DNA from: Planktothrix serta PCC 8927
GTDB lineage: Bacteria > Cyanobacteriota > Cyanobacteriia > Cyanobacteriales > Microcoleaceae
Length of the DNA stretch: 34,864 nt
Direction: 5' to 3'
NCBI RefSeq assembly: GCF_900010725.2
Contig: NZ_LR734839.1
Location: forward strand, 76,919 to 111,782
Position 1 is the first letter of the stretch. Each line of letters begins with the position of its first letter. The position numbers and the translations under genes were made by a program. The notes below the pieces were generated by a model. It ran no database searches, was not told the origin of the DNA, and saw only the letters and a program-made list of their open reading frames with translations. Positions 23,719 through 32,633 of the stretch are shown here, in pieces.

Positions 23719-25275
23719 TTAAGCAGTTTGGCGCCAAGGCTCAATCCCACCCGTCTCCGGGGAAGTCTGATAAAATGCCATTACCTCTGGAATGATTTTA
23801 TTCAGGTTGCCAGCACCGAGAAATAAAGCTAAATCACCCGGTTGCAAGAGTTGAGCCAAACTCATCTTAATGGCATCCATAGAAGGCTGATATAACACTT
23901 GAGGATGGTAATGGGCAATCAAGTCTGCTACATTTTGTCCTTCAATTTGCCAAAGATTCGGTTCCCCAGCACTATAAACTTCAGTCAGGATAACAACATC
24001 CGCATCACTGAAACACTGAGCAAAATCTTGTAAAAAGGCATGAGTTCGACTATAGCGATGGGGTTGAAAGATAGCAACAATACGCTGAAGGCGAGGTTGA
24101 GTATTCAAGGCACTATCAAGCAGACGATGGCGGGCGGCGGCGAGGGTAGCGCGAATTTCACTGGGATGATGGGCGTAATCGTCCACAAATAGGATGTCGT
24201 TGTAACAACCTCGATGCTCGAAACGACGTTTCGCCCCTTCAAAGAGCGCTAATGATCGGGCTATGACGGAAAACTCCAAACCTAACTGTCGTCCTACCGC
24301 GATCGCAGCTAAGGCATTACTGAGATTATGCTGCCCTAACAACTGTAACTCCAACTCTCCGAGGAAATTGCCCCGTTCCCAAATGTGAGCATAAATTCCA
24401 TTGGCTCGATATTCAATCTCCCGCGCTTGATAATCGGCTCCTGAGTCTGGGTTCAAACTGTAGGTGATCTGGGGTTGAATTTGCTCTCGTACCGTTGCAC
24501 AATCGATGCACCCCACTAAAGTTTTACAGTTGGTTTCAAACACTTTGAACGTGTTGATTACTTGTTCTAGGCTTTCATAGTGATCGGGATGATCTAACTC
24601 AATATTGGTAATTACACCAATTTCAGCCGTAATTTTCACCAGAGAGCCATCGGATTCATCCGCTTCCGCCACCATATAAGGCCCCTGACCCATGCGAGCA
24701 TTCCCTTCCCAGGCGTTAACTTCTCCCCCAACTAAAATCGTGGGGTCAAGACCCGCAAAGAGCGCCATGAACGCAATCATGCTGCTCGTGGTTGTTTTTC
24801 CATGGGTTCCCGCGACAGCAATACTTTGGTAATCCTGAATCAGAGCCGCTAGTAAATCTGAACGATGAAAAATCGGACAACCTAACTCCTTAGCCGCTTG
24901 ATACTCTAAGTTCCCCGAATGAATAGCCGTTGAACAAATAACTTGAGGCAATTCTATCGCCTGAGTCTTCTGTCCATTATGAACAACCGAAGCCTTATGT
25001 CCCGCTTTGACGACATGATCAGAAACTGATAGCTTCAGTTCTGTATTCTCCGCATCCAGGGACTGTCTAACATACTCAAAATTACTCGCCTCTTGACGGC
25101 AAAAAATTTGCGCCCCTAAAGCTTGTAAGCGTTGAGTAATATGGCTGCGCTGAATATCAGAGCCATAAATGGGTAGCTTTCGCTTCGCTAGGATGTAGGC
25201 GAGGGCTGACATTCCAATCCCACCAATCCCAATGAAGTGAAATGGCCTGCCAGTGAAATCAACAGAACTCGGCAT
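23719..25275 (-). CDS. murC: UDP-N-acetylmuramate-L-alanine ligase
   Basis: 518 aa. N-terminal Rossmann domain FHFIGIGGIGMSALAYILA, central ATP-binding domain with VAGTHGKTTTSSMIAF (P-loop near 155) and EADESDGSL, HPDHY, C-terminal domain with LFEGAKRRFEHRG, VDDYAHHPSEIRATL and FQPHRYSRT. It adds L-Ala to UDP-MurNAc. A ~35-residue hydrophilic insert (SLDAENTELKLSVSDHVVKA onward) in the first domain makes it longer than the E. coli enzyme; related inserts occur in other cyanobacterial MurC proteins. AAGGAG lies 6 nt before the ATG. Confidence 0.96.
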   Translation of the reverse strand: MPSSVDFTGRPFHFIGIGGIGMSALAYILAKRKLPIYGSDIQRSHITQRLQALGAQIFCRQEASNFEYVRQSLDAENTELKLSVSDHVVKAGHKASVVHNGQKTQAIELPQVICSTAIHSGNLEYQAAKELGCPIFHRSDLLAALIQDYQSIAVAGTHGKTTTSSMIAFMALFAGLDPTILVGGEVNAWEGNARMGQGPYMVAEADESDGSLVKITAEIGVITNIELDHPDHYESLEQVINTFKVFETNCKTLVGCIDCATVREQIQPQITYSLNPDSGADYQAREIEYRANGIYAHIWERGNFLGELELQLLGQHNLSNALAAIAVGRQLGLEFSVIARSLALFEGAKRRFEHRGCYNDILFVDDYAHHPSEIRATLAAARHRLLDSALNTQPRLQRIVAIFQPHRYSRTHAFLQDFAQCFSDADVVILTEVYSAGEPNLWQIEGQNVADLIAHYHPQVLYQPSMDAIKMSLAQLLQPGDLALFLGAGNLNKIIPEVMAFYQTSPETGGIEPWRQTA

Positions 25276-25813
25276 CGATCACTCCTTATCACACCACACC
25301 ACACCAATAACACGCGATATCATATCAAGAATTGTTTTTTACCGATACTCCTCAGCCAACATTTCTCAGATGGTATTTTACGCTAGCATCTTTAGATTTT
25401 AGGTAAATTGAGTTCTCTCAGTAGTTGAATAGTTAGAAAAACCCTAGACAAATATCTCAGGTCTGACTTTGCAGGTGTTAGCCTGACGGGGTGAACTACA
25501 ACACCCTCTATCCCATAGCTGTAAAGCATTTGGGACTGCTTTTTTCTTTCAACTCTTGTTTAATTACCTCTTGATTTAACTCTAAGTTGAGTGCAGTTTT
25601 ACAATACTATATACCCCTTGGGTTAATAAATCACCGGAGTCCCATTAAATCTACAGAGGGATTCAGGAAACGGAGCGGTGAATCCTCAACCTTGGACAAT
25701 TTAACTCCGTTTTAATCCCGACAAAAAAAGTCGGGTATGGTTGACGACAATTTTTAAGCTGTGATACCTTATTCTCAACATTCCAGTATCGGATTTTCAG
25801 TGGAGGATAGGTC
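25276..25813. other. 538-bp divergent region between murC and thrC
   Basis: Holds the predicted pseudoknot and hairpin at 25656-25735, a GGTGTT...AACACC stem near 25477-25503, and a weak hairpin with a T-run at 25523-25545 (AAAGCA...TGCTTTTTT). TTGACG at 25741-25746 with TACCTT 18 bp on is a possible thrC promoter. No reading frame is convincing. Confidence 0.5.
25656..25735 (+). promoter_or_regulatory. Possible pseudoknotted leader element upstream of thrC
   Basis: Stem 1: GAGGGATTC (25656-25664) with GAATCCTC (25680-25687), one bulge. Its 15-nt loop contains AAACGGAG (25668-25675), which pairs perfectly with CTCCGTTT (25705-25712): an H-type pseudoknot. Directly after it comes the hairpin CCCGAC-A7-GTCGGG (25717-25735). 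Seen as base complementarity only; no known riboswitch class is recognised. Confidence 0.4.
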
Positions 25814-27118
25814 ATGACTCAGGCAACAACGAACAACTTCAGCTTAACCGGGGCTACCTTTGACAAACTTAAATGTAAAGAGTGTGGCGAAGAATACGCC
25901 CCCGAAGCCAAGCACGTTTGTGAAGTGTGTTTTGGCCCGTTGGAAGTTCAATACAACTATGACCTGATCCGCCAAACCGTAACTCGCGCTACGATTGAAG
26001 CTGGCCCTAACTCCATCTGGCGTTATCGCAAATTCCTCCCGGTCGCTACTGAGAATGTAATTGATGTTGGCACCGGAATGACCCCCCTCATCAAGTCAGA
26101 ACGGTTAGCCCGTCGCCTGGGTTTAAAAAATCTTTATATTAAAAACGATGCTGTAAATATGCCCACCCTGAGCTTCAAAGATCGGGTGGTGTCCGTTGCT
26201 CTGAGTCGCGCTAGAGAATTAGGATTTTCGACCGTTTCCTGCGCCAGTACCGGAAATTTGGCCAACTCCACCGCCGCCATTGCTGCTAGAGCAGGTCTGG
26301 ACTGTTGTGTGTTCGTCCCGGCGGACTTAGAAGCGGGTAAAATCTTAGGAACCTTAATCTATAACCCGATTTTAATGGCCGTTAAAGGCAATTACGATCA
26401 AGTTAACCGCCTGTGTTCGGAAGTCGCCAATACTCATGGTTGGGGATTTGTAAATATTAACCTGCGTCCCTACTATTCCGAAGGCTCAAAAACCCTAGGT
26501 TATGAAGTGATTGAACAATTGGGTTGGAAATTACCCGACCATATTGTCGCCCCCATTGCTTCCGGTTCTCTGTTCACCAAGATTCATAAAGGCTTCCGAG
26601 AATTTGTTGAAGTCGGTTTAGTCGAAGATAAAGCCGTGCGTTTCAGTGGGGCTCAAGCCGAAGGTTGTTCTCCCGTTGCTTCTGCGTTTAAAGAAGGACG
26701 AGATTTTATTACTCCGGTTAAACCCAATACCATTGCTAAATCCATTGCGATTGGAAATCCTGCTGATGGAATTTATGCTGTTGAATTAGCCAATAAAACC
26801 AACGGAAATATTGAATGCGTCAACGATGAAGAAGTGATTCAAGGGATGAAATTATTAGCCGAAACTGAAGGAATTTTCACAGAAACCGCAGGCGGAACCA
26901 CCATCGCAGTCTTGAAAAAATTGGTAGAAGCGGGTAAAATTGATCCTGAAGAAACCACCGTTGTTTATATCACGGGCAATGGCTTGAAAACCCAAGAAGC
27001 CGTGCAAGGGGATGTCGGTGAACCCTTAACCATTGAACCGAAATTAGAAAGTTTTGAACGAGCCATTGAACGCGCTCGCACCTTAGACCGTCTGGAATGG
27101 CAACAAGTATTAGTTTAA
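25814..27118 (+). CDS. thrC: Threonine synthase
   Basis: 434 aa. PLP enzyme that converts O-phosphohomoserine to threonine. An N-terminal zinc-ribbon-like motif has Cys21, Cys24, Cys36 and Cys39 (CKEC...CEVC). The PLP lysine is in LSFKDRVV (Lys122). The phosphate loop region is SCASTGNLANSTAA, and the late motifs are ETAGGTTIAVLKKL and VVYITGNGLKT. GGAGG lies 7 nt before the ATG. Followed by a MoaD/ThiS-like gene in the same direction, 110 bp away and separated by an inverted repeat. Confidence 0.95.
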   Translation: MTQATTNNFSLTGATFDKLKCKECGEEYAPEAKHVCEVCFGPLEVQYNYDLIRQTVTRATIEAGPNSIWRYRKFLPVATENVIDVGTGMTPLIKSERLARRLGLKNLYIKNDAVNMPTLSFKDRVVSVALSRARELGFSTVSCASTGNLANSTAAIAARAGLDCCVFVPADLEAGKILGTLIYNPILMAVKGNYDQVNRLCSEVANTHGWGFVNINLRPYYSEGSKTLGYEVIEQLGWKLPDHIVAPIASGSLFTKIHKGFREFVEVGLVEDKAVRFSGAQAEGCSPVASAFKEGRDFITPVKPNTIAKSIAIGNPADGIYAVELANKTNGNIECVNDEEVIQGMKLLAETEGIFTETAGGTTIAVLKKLVEAGKIDPEETTVVYITGNGLKTQEAVQGDVGEPLTIEPKLESFERAIERARTLDRLEWQQVLV

Positions 27119-27162
27119 ATTTCCAGTTGTCAAACCTGAAATTAACCCCGAATATTCTAACA

Positions 27163-27190
27163 GTAGAGACGTTCTCGATAACGTTTCTAC
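27163..27190. repeat. Inverted repeat (GTAGAGACGTT type)
   Basis: GTAGAGACGTT, 6-nt loop, AACGTTTCTAC (one mismatch). Same family as 9819-9848. Between thrC and the MoaD-like gene. Confidence 0.65.
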
Positions 27191-27228
27191 TCATCCCAGA
27201 TTGTTAATTTATCGTTTTGTTGAACATT

Positions 27229-27504
27229 ATGGCTGTTAAAGTTTTAATTCCCACACCCCTGCAAAAATTTACCAATAATCAAGCTACGCTTGAGTGTGAA
27301 GGGTCTAATGTTTCTGAATTAATTGAATCCTTAGAAGCCAATTGTCCAGGGATTAAAAAAAGTCTCTGTGATGATGTGGGAAAACCTCGTAAATTTTTGA
27401 ATTTCTATGTTAATAGTGAAGATATTCGCTTCTTAGAAGGAACAAAAACAGAACTGAAAGATGGCGATGAAGTCAGTATTGTTCCGGCGGTTGCTGGCGG
27501 TTAA
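27229..27504 (+). CDS. MoaD/ThiS-family ubiquitin-like sulfur carrier
   Basis: 91 aa from ATG 27229 (TTG at 27217 is in frame but poorly placed). Beta-grasp fold: [37 protein letters not shown], and the C-terminal strand [13 protein letters not shown]. The Gly-Gly end is the site of adenylation and thiocarboxylation. Such carriers donate sulfur for molybdopterin, thiamine or, in the CysO type, cysteine. Its place just after thrC suggests a link with homoserine/threonine-branch sulfur chemistry, which is inference. It lacks an adjacent E1-like activating enzyme. A strong terminator follows. Confidence 0.88.
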   Translation: MAVKVLIPTPLQKFTNNQATLECEGSNVSELIESLEANCPGIKKSLCDDVGKPRKFLNFYVNSEDIRFLEGTKTELKDGDEVSIVPAVAGG

Positions 27505-27530
27505 CCTAGTTTAATATTAATATAATTTTT

Positions 27531-27559
27531 AAGGACATGGTGTTAATCATGTCCTTTTT
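27531..27559 (+). terminator. Rho-independent terminator after the MoaD-like gene
   Basis: AAGGACATG (27531-27539), 8-nt loop, CATGTCCTT (27548-27556) and further T residues. Ends the thrC/MoaD-like transcription unit. Confidence 0.85.
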
Positions 27560-27588
27560 AATCTGATAAAAATTAGAAGTTGCTATGA

Positions 27589-28137
27589 TCATGCAGATTG
27601 ATACTCCCCAAAACTATTGTAGCAAGACTGCATTAACAAACCCTGAGCAAACTGTTGAACATAATCATTAAATCGCTCAGAACTTAACACATCCGTCATC
27701 TGCATCGCCCATTGATTTAAACCCTCTACTAAATTAATAAGTTCTGATTTTTCCGCGACAAAACTGATTTCATAGTAGCCCTGGGAATGAGAAATCGTCT
27801 CTACATTGTCTAAAATTATTTGACAAAAACAGAGCATTTTATCTAAATATAAGCGAATCCGATTAATCGCCAGACTATTAGAAGGAGCTTGATTAATCTT
27901 CTCAATGACCCGATAACAATTAGCCTCCAAGCATTGAGCCGCATCTTGAATCAAGATGGCATATTCTAAGGGGGACTTCGCAACTTTTTTGTCTCCGGTC
28001 AGAGCAATTTGAAGCAAATAAGATGAGGAAGCAATAATAGAGGCGGGAGTTCTTAAATAATGATGAATTTCCGTTGTAATATCCTGAACAGTGGTAAAAT
28101 CTCGATCCAAATTTAAGACTAGATTTAAGAGTGACAT
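27589..28137 (-). CDS. Lone H-box (HisKA-like) helical protein without ATPase domain
   Basis: 182 aa, all helical. Residues 19-40 (DITTEIHHYLRTPASIIASS) closely match the histidine-kinase H-box SHELRTPL; His26 aligns with the phosphorylated His, but the following Glu is Tyr27. No N, G1, F or G2 boxes follow, so there is no HATPase domain. The rest (LEANCYRVIEKINQAP, LYLDKMLCFCQIILDNVETI) is a further helical bundle. It could be a dimerisation or phosphotransfer protein, or a decayed kinase. No response regulator is adjacent. Convergent with the terminator of the thrC unit. Confidence 0.65.
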   Translation of the reverse strand: MSLLNLVLNLDRDFTTVQDITTEIHHYLRTPASIIASSSYLLQIALTGDKKVAKSPLEYAILIQDAAQCLEANCYRVIEKINQAPSNSLAINRIRLYLDKMLCFCQIILDNVETISHSQGYYEISFVAEKSELINLVEGLNQWAMQMTDVLSSERFNDYVQQFAQGLLMQSCYNSFGEYQSA

Positions 28138-28399
28138 AAGTTGACTGCTCCTGATTGATTGAATCTAATCATCGGTGATTAACCCCAAAAACCCAGTGAA
28201 ATAAATCGCCTAACTCCGATGAACTTAATCACGAGTGTTTGTGATCTCGATACATCCGGTGATTGTTCTAAATCAACCTAATATTGTGATATAGATCACA
28301 GAGGATTAACCCCCATCCCCTGAATCCTCCTTCTTTGTGTCTTTGTGTCTTTGTGGTTTCAAGTGTAGAAGAATTACGAATTAAGAATTAATAATTAAA

Positions 28400-28430
28400 T
28401 TCGTAATTCGTAATTCGTAATTCGTAATTC
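28400..28430. repeat. Heptanucleotide repeat (TTCGTAA)x4 plus a half unit
   Basis: Four perfect units that end exactly at the rnj stop codon (28431-28433). Upstream, imperfect GTGTCTTT units lie near 28334-28355. This 293-bp gap holds nothing else clear. Confidence 0.9.
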
Positions 28431-30311
28431 TTACGAAGCGACTCGCGCCGTACTCCGAGGACGACGACGACCTGTTACTTTTGCTGAGGAAGAAGTTGAA
28501 GGTTCTTGTTCTCCTTCTCCTTCTCTTCCTCCTCCTCCTTCTCCTTCGGGGGTTTGTACTAATAACACTAACAACGGATTACTAGGAATTTCTCGACGCA
28601 AAACACGCTGAATTGAGCGCTCAATTTGAGTCTTTAATCCTTCCCAATCAATTTCTTTCGTGTCCGTTCCAAACGTGCGAGCAAATTCTGTCCAACGTTC
28701 CGTTAAAACATTCTCAATCGTTTGGCTTAATTGTTGTTGGATAGAAGCTTGATCAACACTATTGACAACCCCTTTTAAATGAATCTCTGGTCGCGCCAAT
28801 AACTTGCCATCAACTCCCACCGCAGCCGCTACGGTCACTACACCTTCTTCCGCTAATTGACGCCGTTCTTTCATCGTTTCATCTTTAACAACGCCAGAAC
28901 GAGAGGAGTCTACAGGTTCAATTCCGGCTTGAACTTTACCCGCAATTCGGATCGATTCTTTCGTTAATTCTACGACAAAACCGTTATCAATTAACACCAT
29001 ATTTTCGGCAGGAATTCCCATACTTTGGGCTGTCTTTTGGTGTTGAACTAACATCCGGTGCTCTCCATGAACCGGAACAAAGAACTTCGGACGAGTTAAA
29101 GCTAACATTAACTTCTGATCTTCTTGACATCCATGACCCGAAACGTGAATCCCTTTTTCCCGTCCATAAATCACATTTGCCCCCTGCATCATCAACTTAT
29201 CAATCGTATTGACAACTGCAATCGTATTACCCGGAATCGGGTTAGCAGAGAAGACAACAGTATCCCCTTGCTTAATATTAATTTGACGATGGGCACCTTC
29301 AGCAATTCGCGTTAATGCTGATAAAGGTTCCCCTTGAGAACCAGTCGTTAAAATCAGTAATTTGTCATTAGGAATCCCACTAATCGCATTCAAAGGAACA
29401 AACAACCGATCTTCACATTTGACATAGCCTAATGTTCGAGCGTGAGCAATCACATTCAACATGGATCGACCCACCACCGAAACTAACCTTCCCTGCTTTT
29501 GGGCAATATCTAAAATAATATTCAGGCGGTGAACAGAAGAAGCAAAAGTCGTAACTAAAATTCGACCCTGAGCTTGAGCAAAAATCCGATCTAAATTAGG
29601 ATAAACCGAACTTTCAGAAGGCGTAAACCCTGGAGTTTCAGCGTTGGTAGAGTCACTTAATAAACAATGAACGCCTTTTTCTCCATACTCTGCTAACCGT
29701 TGAAAATCAAAGAATTCTCCGTCCACAGGAGTATGATCAATTTTAAAATCTCCTGTATGAACAACCACACCCACAGGGGTTGTAATTGCTACGGTAAAAC
29801 TATCCGCAATTGAGTGAGTATTCCGAATATATTCCACCAGGAAATATTTACCAATTCGCACCATTTCACGGGGACGAACTGAACGCAATTCAGTCCGATC
29901 AGCAACACCCGCTTCCTCTAATTTTCCTTGTAATAATGCCATCGCTAACCGAGGGCCATAAATTACCGGAACTTCAAATTGTTTGAGGTGAAAAGGAATT
30001 CCGCCAATGTGATCTTCATGTCCATGAGTGACAATCATCCCCTTAATTTTTTCCCGGTTTTCCCGCAAATAAGTCACATCCGGTAAAACAATATTAACAC
30101 CGTGCATTCCATCCGTTGGAAAGGCTAACCCGGCATCTAAAATTACAATTTCATCTTCATATTCAAACACACAAGTGTTTTTTCCAATTTCATGTAATCC
30201 CCCTAAAGGAATAATTTTAAGGGCACCGGAATTAAACACAGGAGTTGAAGTTGATGAAGTCATAGCAGAGGTTCTTTTTCTAATAATCGGGGTGTTACCG
30301 TTTGTCATCAT
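28431..30311 (-). CDS. rnj: Ribonuclease J
   Basis: 626 aa. Metallo-beta-lactamase/beta-CASP RNase with endo- and 5'-3' exonuclease activity, central to mRNA decay in cyanobacteria. Seen: THGHEDHIGG (metal ligands, near residue 94), VVHTGDFKIDHTP, the LLSDSTNAETPG region, beta-CASP motifs (TTFASSVHRLN, ILTTGSQGEP), and VPVHGEHRML. The C-terminal ~150 residues include the dimer domain and a Gly/Glu-rich low-complexity tail (EGEGGGGREGEGEQEPSTSS) ending in a basic patch GRRRPRS. The first ~20 residues are extra and polar. AAGGA precedes the double ATG. Third gene in the asd-dapA-rnj order. Confidence 0.95.
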   Translation of the reverse strand: MMTNGNTPIIRKRTSAMTSSTSTPVFNSGALKIIPLGGLHEIGKNTCVFEYEDEIVILDAGLAFPTDGMHGVNIVLPDVTYLRENREKIKGMIVTHGHEDHIGGIPFHLKQFEVPVIYGPRLAMALLQGKLEEAGVADRTELRSVRPREMVRIGKYFLVEYIRNTHSIADSFTVAITTPVGVVVHTGDFKIDHTPVDGEFFDFQRLAEYGEKGVHCLLSDSTNAETPGFTPSESSVYPNLDRIFAQAQGRILVTTFASSVHRLNIILDIAQKQGRLVSVVGRSMLNVIAHARTLGYVKCEDRLFVPLNAISGIPNDKLLILTTGSQGEPLSALTRIAEGAHRQINIKQGDTVVFSANPIPGNTIAVVNTIDKLMMQGANVIYGREKGIHVSGHGCQEDQKLMLALTRPKFFVPVHGEHRMLVQHQKTAQSMGIPAENMVLIDNGFVVELTKESIRIAGKVQAGIEPVDSSRSGVVKDETMKERRQLAEEGVVTVAAAVGVDGKLLARPEIHLKGVVNSVDQASIQQQLSQTIENVLTERWTEFARTFGTDTKEIDWEGLKTQIERSIQRVLRREIPSNPLLVLLVQTPEGEGGGGREGEGEQEPSTSSSAKVTGRRRPRSTARVAS

Positions 30312-30482
30312 GCTGATTCTTTCCTTTTTTGTTGATAGTTGTGCGTTTGAAATGATTTCAGAATTTAAGATTTTCTAGCTTACAGGATTATCCTAATTTT
30401 GGGGTAAATCCTGTCCATCCTGCTTGATATTTAGTTGTCAGAAACCTAGAAAAGTTTGCTCTTGTTTTAGGGGTTTTGTAGC

Positions 30483-30510
30483 AGGTTTCAGGTTTCAGGT
30501 TTCAGGTTTC
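30483..30510. repeat. Heptanucleotide repeat (AGGTTTC)x4
   Basis: Four perfect units in the dapA-rnj gap, followed 30 bp later by a different heptad array. Confidence 0.9.
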
Positions 30511-30540
30511 AGGTGAAGCCTCAAATCTCAAACCCACTCT

Positions 30541-30568
30541 CCGACACCCGACACCCGACATCCGACAC
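30541..30568. repeat. Heptanucleotide repeat (CCGACAC)x4
   Basis: Four units, one with C to T (CCGACAT). Just after the dapA stop on the minus strand. Confidence 0.9.
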
Positions 30569-30583
30569 CCATTTAACGAGAGA

Positions 30584-31471
30584 CTACCTGATTAGATTTA
30601 ACTGACCCAGCACGTCCTTTAATCTGTTTGTGACTTCAACTGCTGGATCATACAAAGGTAAACGAGTTGATCCCACATTCCAACCTTGCAAATTGAGCGC
30701 TATTTTCACCGGGATGGGGTTTGCGGTCAGAAACAAAGCTTTAAACAACCCAAATAACCGGATATGGATCTCCGTTGCTACTTGCACTTGACCGACTTCA
30801 AAAGCTTGAATCATCTCTTGGAGTTGCGTTCCCACCAGATGACTCGCCACACTAACCACCCCAGAACTGCCAACGGCTAACATGGGCAACGTCAGAGAAT
30901 CATCCCCAGAGTAGATGGCAAATTCGGAGGGTGTCAACCGTCGAATCTGGCTGACTTGCTCTAAATTACCACTGGCTTCCTTAATCGCCACAATATTCGG
31001 AATCTCCGCTAAACGCGCTACCGTTTCCGGCAGAAGATTCTGTCCCGTGCGTCCCGGAATATTGTAAAGCATCATCGGTAAATCGGGACTTGACTGAGCG
31101 ATCGCTTGGAAATGCCGATACAAACCCTCTTGAGGAGGTTTATTGTAATACGGGACAACCTGTAATGTGCCATCTAATCCCAGTTTAGCGGTTTTTTGGG
31201 TGGCATTAATCGCTTCGGTGGTGCAGTTCGATCCCGTTCCCGCGATCACCTTCGCTTGAGCCGACACCGCCTTCTGCACAACTTGAAACAACTCGTATTC
31301 TTCATCCCAAGTCAAGGTCGGGGATTCTCCCGTCGTTCCGCACACAACTAAAGCATCCGTTCCTTGCTCTACTAGATGGGCGGCTAACTTTTCCGCCTCT
31401 GCGTAATTGACACTACCGTCCTGGTGAAACGGCGTCACCATTGCCGTTATAACTCGTCCAAAACTTACCAT
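30584..31471 (-). CDS. dapA: 4-hydroxy-tetrahydrodipicolinate synthase
   Basis: 295 aa. TIM-barrel aldolase that condenses pyruvate with aspartate semialdehyde for lysine and diaminopimelate. Motifs: [50 protein letters not shown] (Tyr136), AIKEASG (Schiff-base Lys164), [11 protein letters not shown]. Weak ribosome site (AAGAAGACA). Lies 133 bp after asd, which makes its substrate, with repeat arrays in between. Confidence 0.96.
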   Translation of the reverse strand: MVSFGRVITAMVTPFHQDGSVNYAEAEKLAAHLVEQGTDALVVCGTTGESPTLTWDEEYELFQVVQKAVSAQAKVIAGTGSNCTTEAINATQKTAKLGLDGTLQVVPYYNKPPQEGLYRHFQAIAQSSPDLPMMLYNIPGRTGQNLLPETVARLAEIPNIVAIKEASGNLEQVSQIRRLTPSEFAIYSGDDSLTLPMLAVGSSGVVSVASHLVGTQLQEMIQAFEVGQVQVATEIHIRLFGLFKALFLTANPIPVKIALNLQGWNVGSTRLPLYDPAVEVTNRLKDVLGQLNLIR

Positions 31472-31505
31472 TTGTCTTCTTGTCAGTTATCCTGTGTTCT
31501 GCATT

Positions 31506-31554
31506 AGTCATCAGTCATCAGTCATCAGTTATCAGTCATCAGTTATCAGTCATC
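31506..31554. repeat. Heptanucleotide repeat (AGTCATC/AGTTATC)x7
   Basis: Seven units in the order C C C T C T C at the variable fourth base. In the asd-dapA gap. Confidence 0.9.
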
Positions 31555-31572
31555 AGTTTATTTCCTATTCCC

Positions 31573-31600
31573 TGTTCCCTGTTCCCTGTTCCCTGTTCCC
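31573..31600. repeat. Heptanucleotide repeat (TGTTCCC)x4
   Basis: Four perfect units of the GGGAACA family, directly after the asd stop (31605) on the minus strand. It lacks the TTATAGCA flank of the other copies. Confidence 0.95.
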
Positions 31601-31604
31601 TGTT

Positions 31605-32633
31605 CTAAGACCGATGACCCAGGAGTTGTTTTTCCACTAATAATTCAGCAATTTGCACGGCATTTAACGCTGCACCCTTGCGGATTTGATCGCCACAGAG
31701 CCACAGTTCTAAACCACAGGGATGAGACAAATCCTGACGAATGCGACCCACTAATACCGGATCACGTCCACTGGCATCAATGGGCATGGGGAAATAGTTC
31801 GCCTGTGGGTCTTCCACCAGTTGCACTCCCGGCGCCGTGCTGAGGATATCCCGTGCTTTTTCCACACTGAAGGGTTGCTCAAATTCTAAGTTAACCGCTT
31901 CTGAATGGGCACGCAATACGGGAACCCGCACACAAGTTGCTGAAATTCTCAGATCACTCACCCCAAAAATTTTGCGGGTTTCGTTAATCATTTTCATTTC
32001 TTCTTCACAATAACCCAATTCATTAATCGGTGTGTTGTGAAGGAAAAGATTAAAGGCTAACGGATAGGGAAAAATCTCCGTTTTGGGCGTTTCTTCCTGC
32101 AAAATGGCAGAAGCTTGCTGTTTCACTTCCTCCATCGCCCTAGCCCCAGCCCCACTTGCTGATTGATAGGTAGAAATCACCATCCGGCGAATAGGTTGTA
32201 CCTGATATAACGGCCAAACTGCCACCGTCATTAAAATCGTGGTGCAGTTAGGGTTGGCAATAATCCCTTTGTGGTTGTTAACGGCTTCTGGGTTAACTTC
32301 CGGGACGACTAACGGTACATCCGGGTTCATGCGGAAGGCGCTGGAGTTATCGACCATAACGGCTCCATTTGCCACTATCTTTGCAGCCCAAGCCTTAGAG
32401 GTTGATCCTCCGGCGGACGCTAACACAATATCAACATTGTGAAACGAGTCCTCCGATACCGCCTCAACGGGTAAAGTTTCCCCTTTAAAGGTTAACGAGG
32501 TTCCGGCTGAACGAGGAGAAGCTAATAACTTTAACTCCCCCACTGGAAAATTTCGACTTTCCAGGAGTTCGATTAACTCCGTACCGACAGCGCCCGTCGC
32601 CCCTAAAATGGCAACTCGATAGGAATTTGACAT
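31605..32633 (-). CDS. asd: Aspartate-semialdehyde dehydrogenase
   Basis: 342 aa. Reduces aspartyl phosphate to aspartate semialdehyde, the branch point to Lys/DAP, Thr and Met. NADP-binding GATGAVGTELIELLESRNFP, VDNSSAFRM, the active-site Cys130 in ANPNCTTILM, TYQSASGAGARAMEE, and the substrate/His region ISATCVRVPVLRAHSEAVNLE. GGAGG lies 9 nt before the ATG. First gene of asd-dapA-rnj; divergent from tig, as commonly found in cyanobacteria. Confidence 0.97.
   Translation of the reverse strand: MSNSYRVAILGATGAVGTELIELLESRNFPVGELKLLASPRSAGTSLTFKGETLPVEAVSEDSFHNVDIVLASAGGSTSKAWAAKIVANGAVMVDNSSAFRMNPDVPLVVPEVNPEAVNNHKGIIANPNCTTILMTVAVWPLYQVQPIRRMVISTYQSASGAGARAMEEVKQQASAILQEETPKTEIFPYPLAFNLFLHNTPINELGYCEEEMKMINETRKIFGVSDLRISATCVRVPVLRAHSEAVNLEFEQPFSVEKARDILSTAPGVQLVEDPQANYFPMPIDASGRDPVLVGRIRQDLSHPCGLELWLCGDQIRKGAALNAVQIAELLVEKQLLGHRS

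Noticed and set aside
25477-25510. A third HEARO-like copy (GTTAGCCTGACGGGG stretch)
   Set aside because: Only a few bases match; the conserved core blocks and the TTTCTACC terminus before ATGA are absent.
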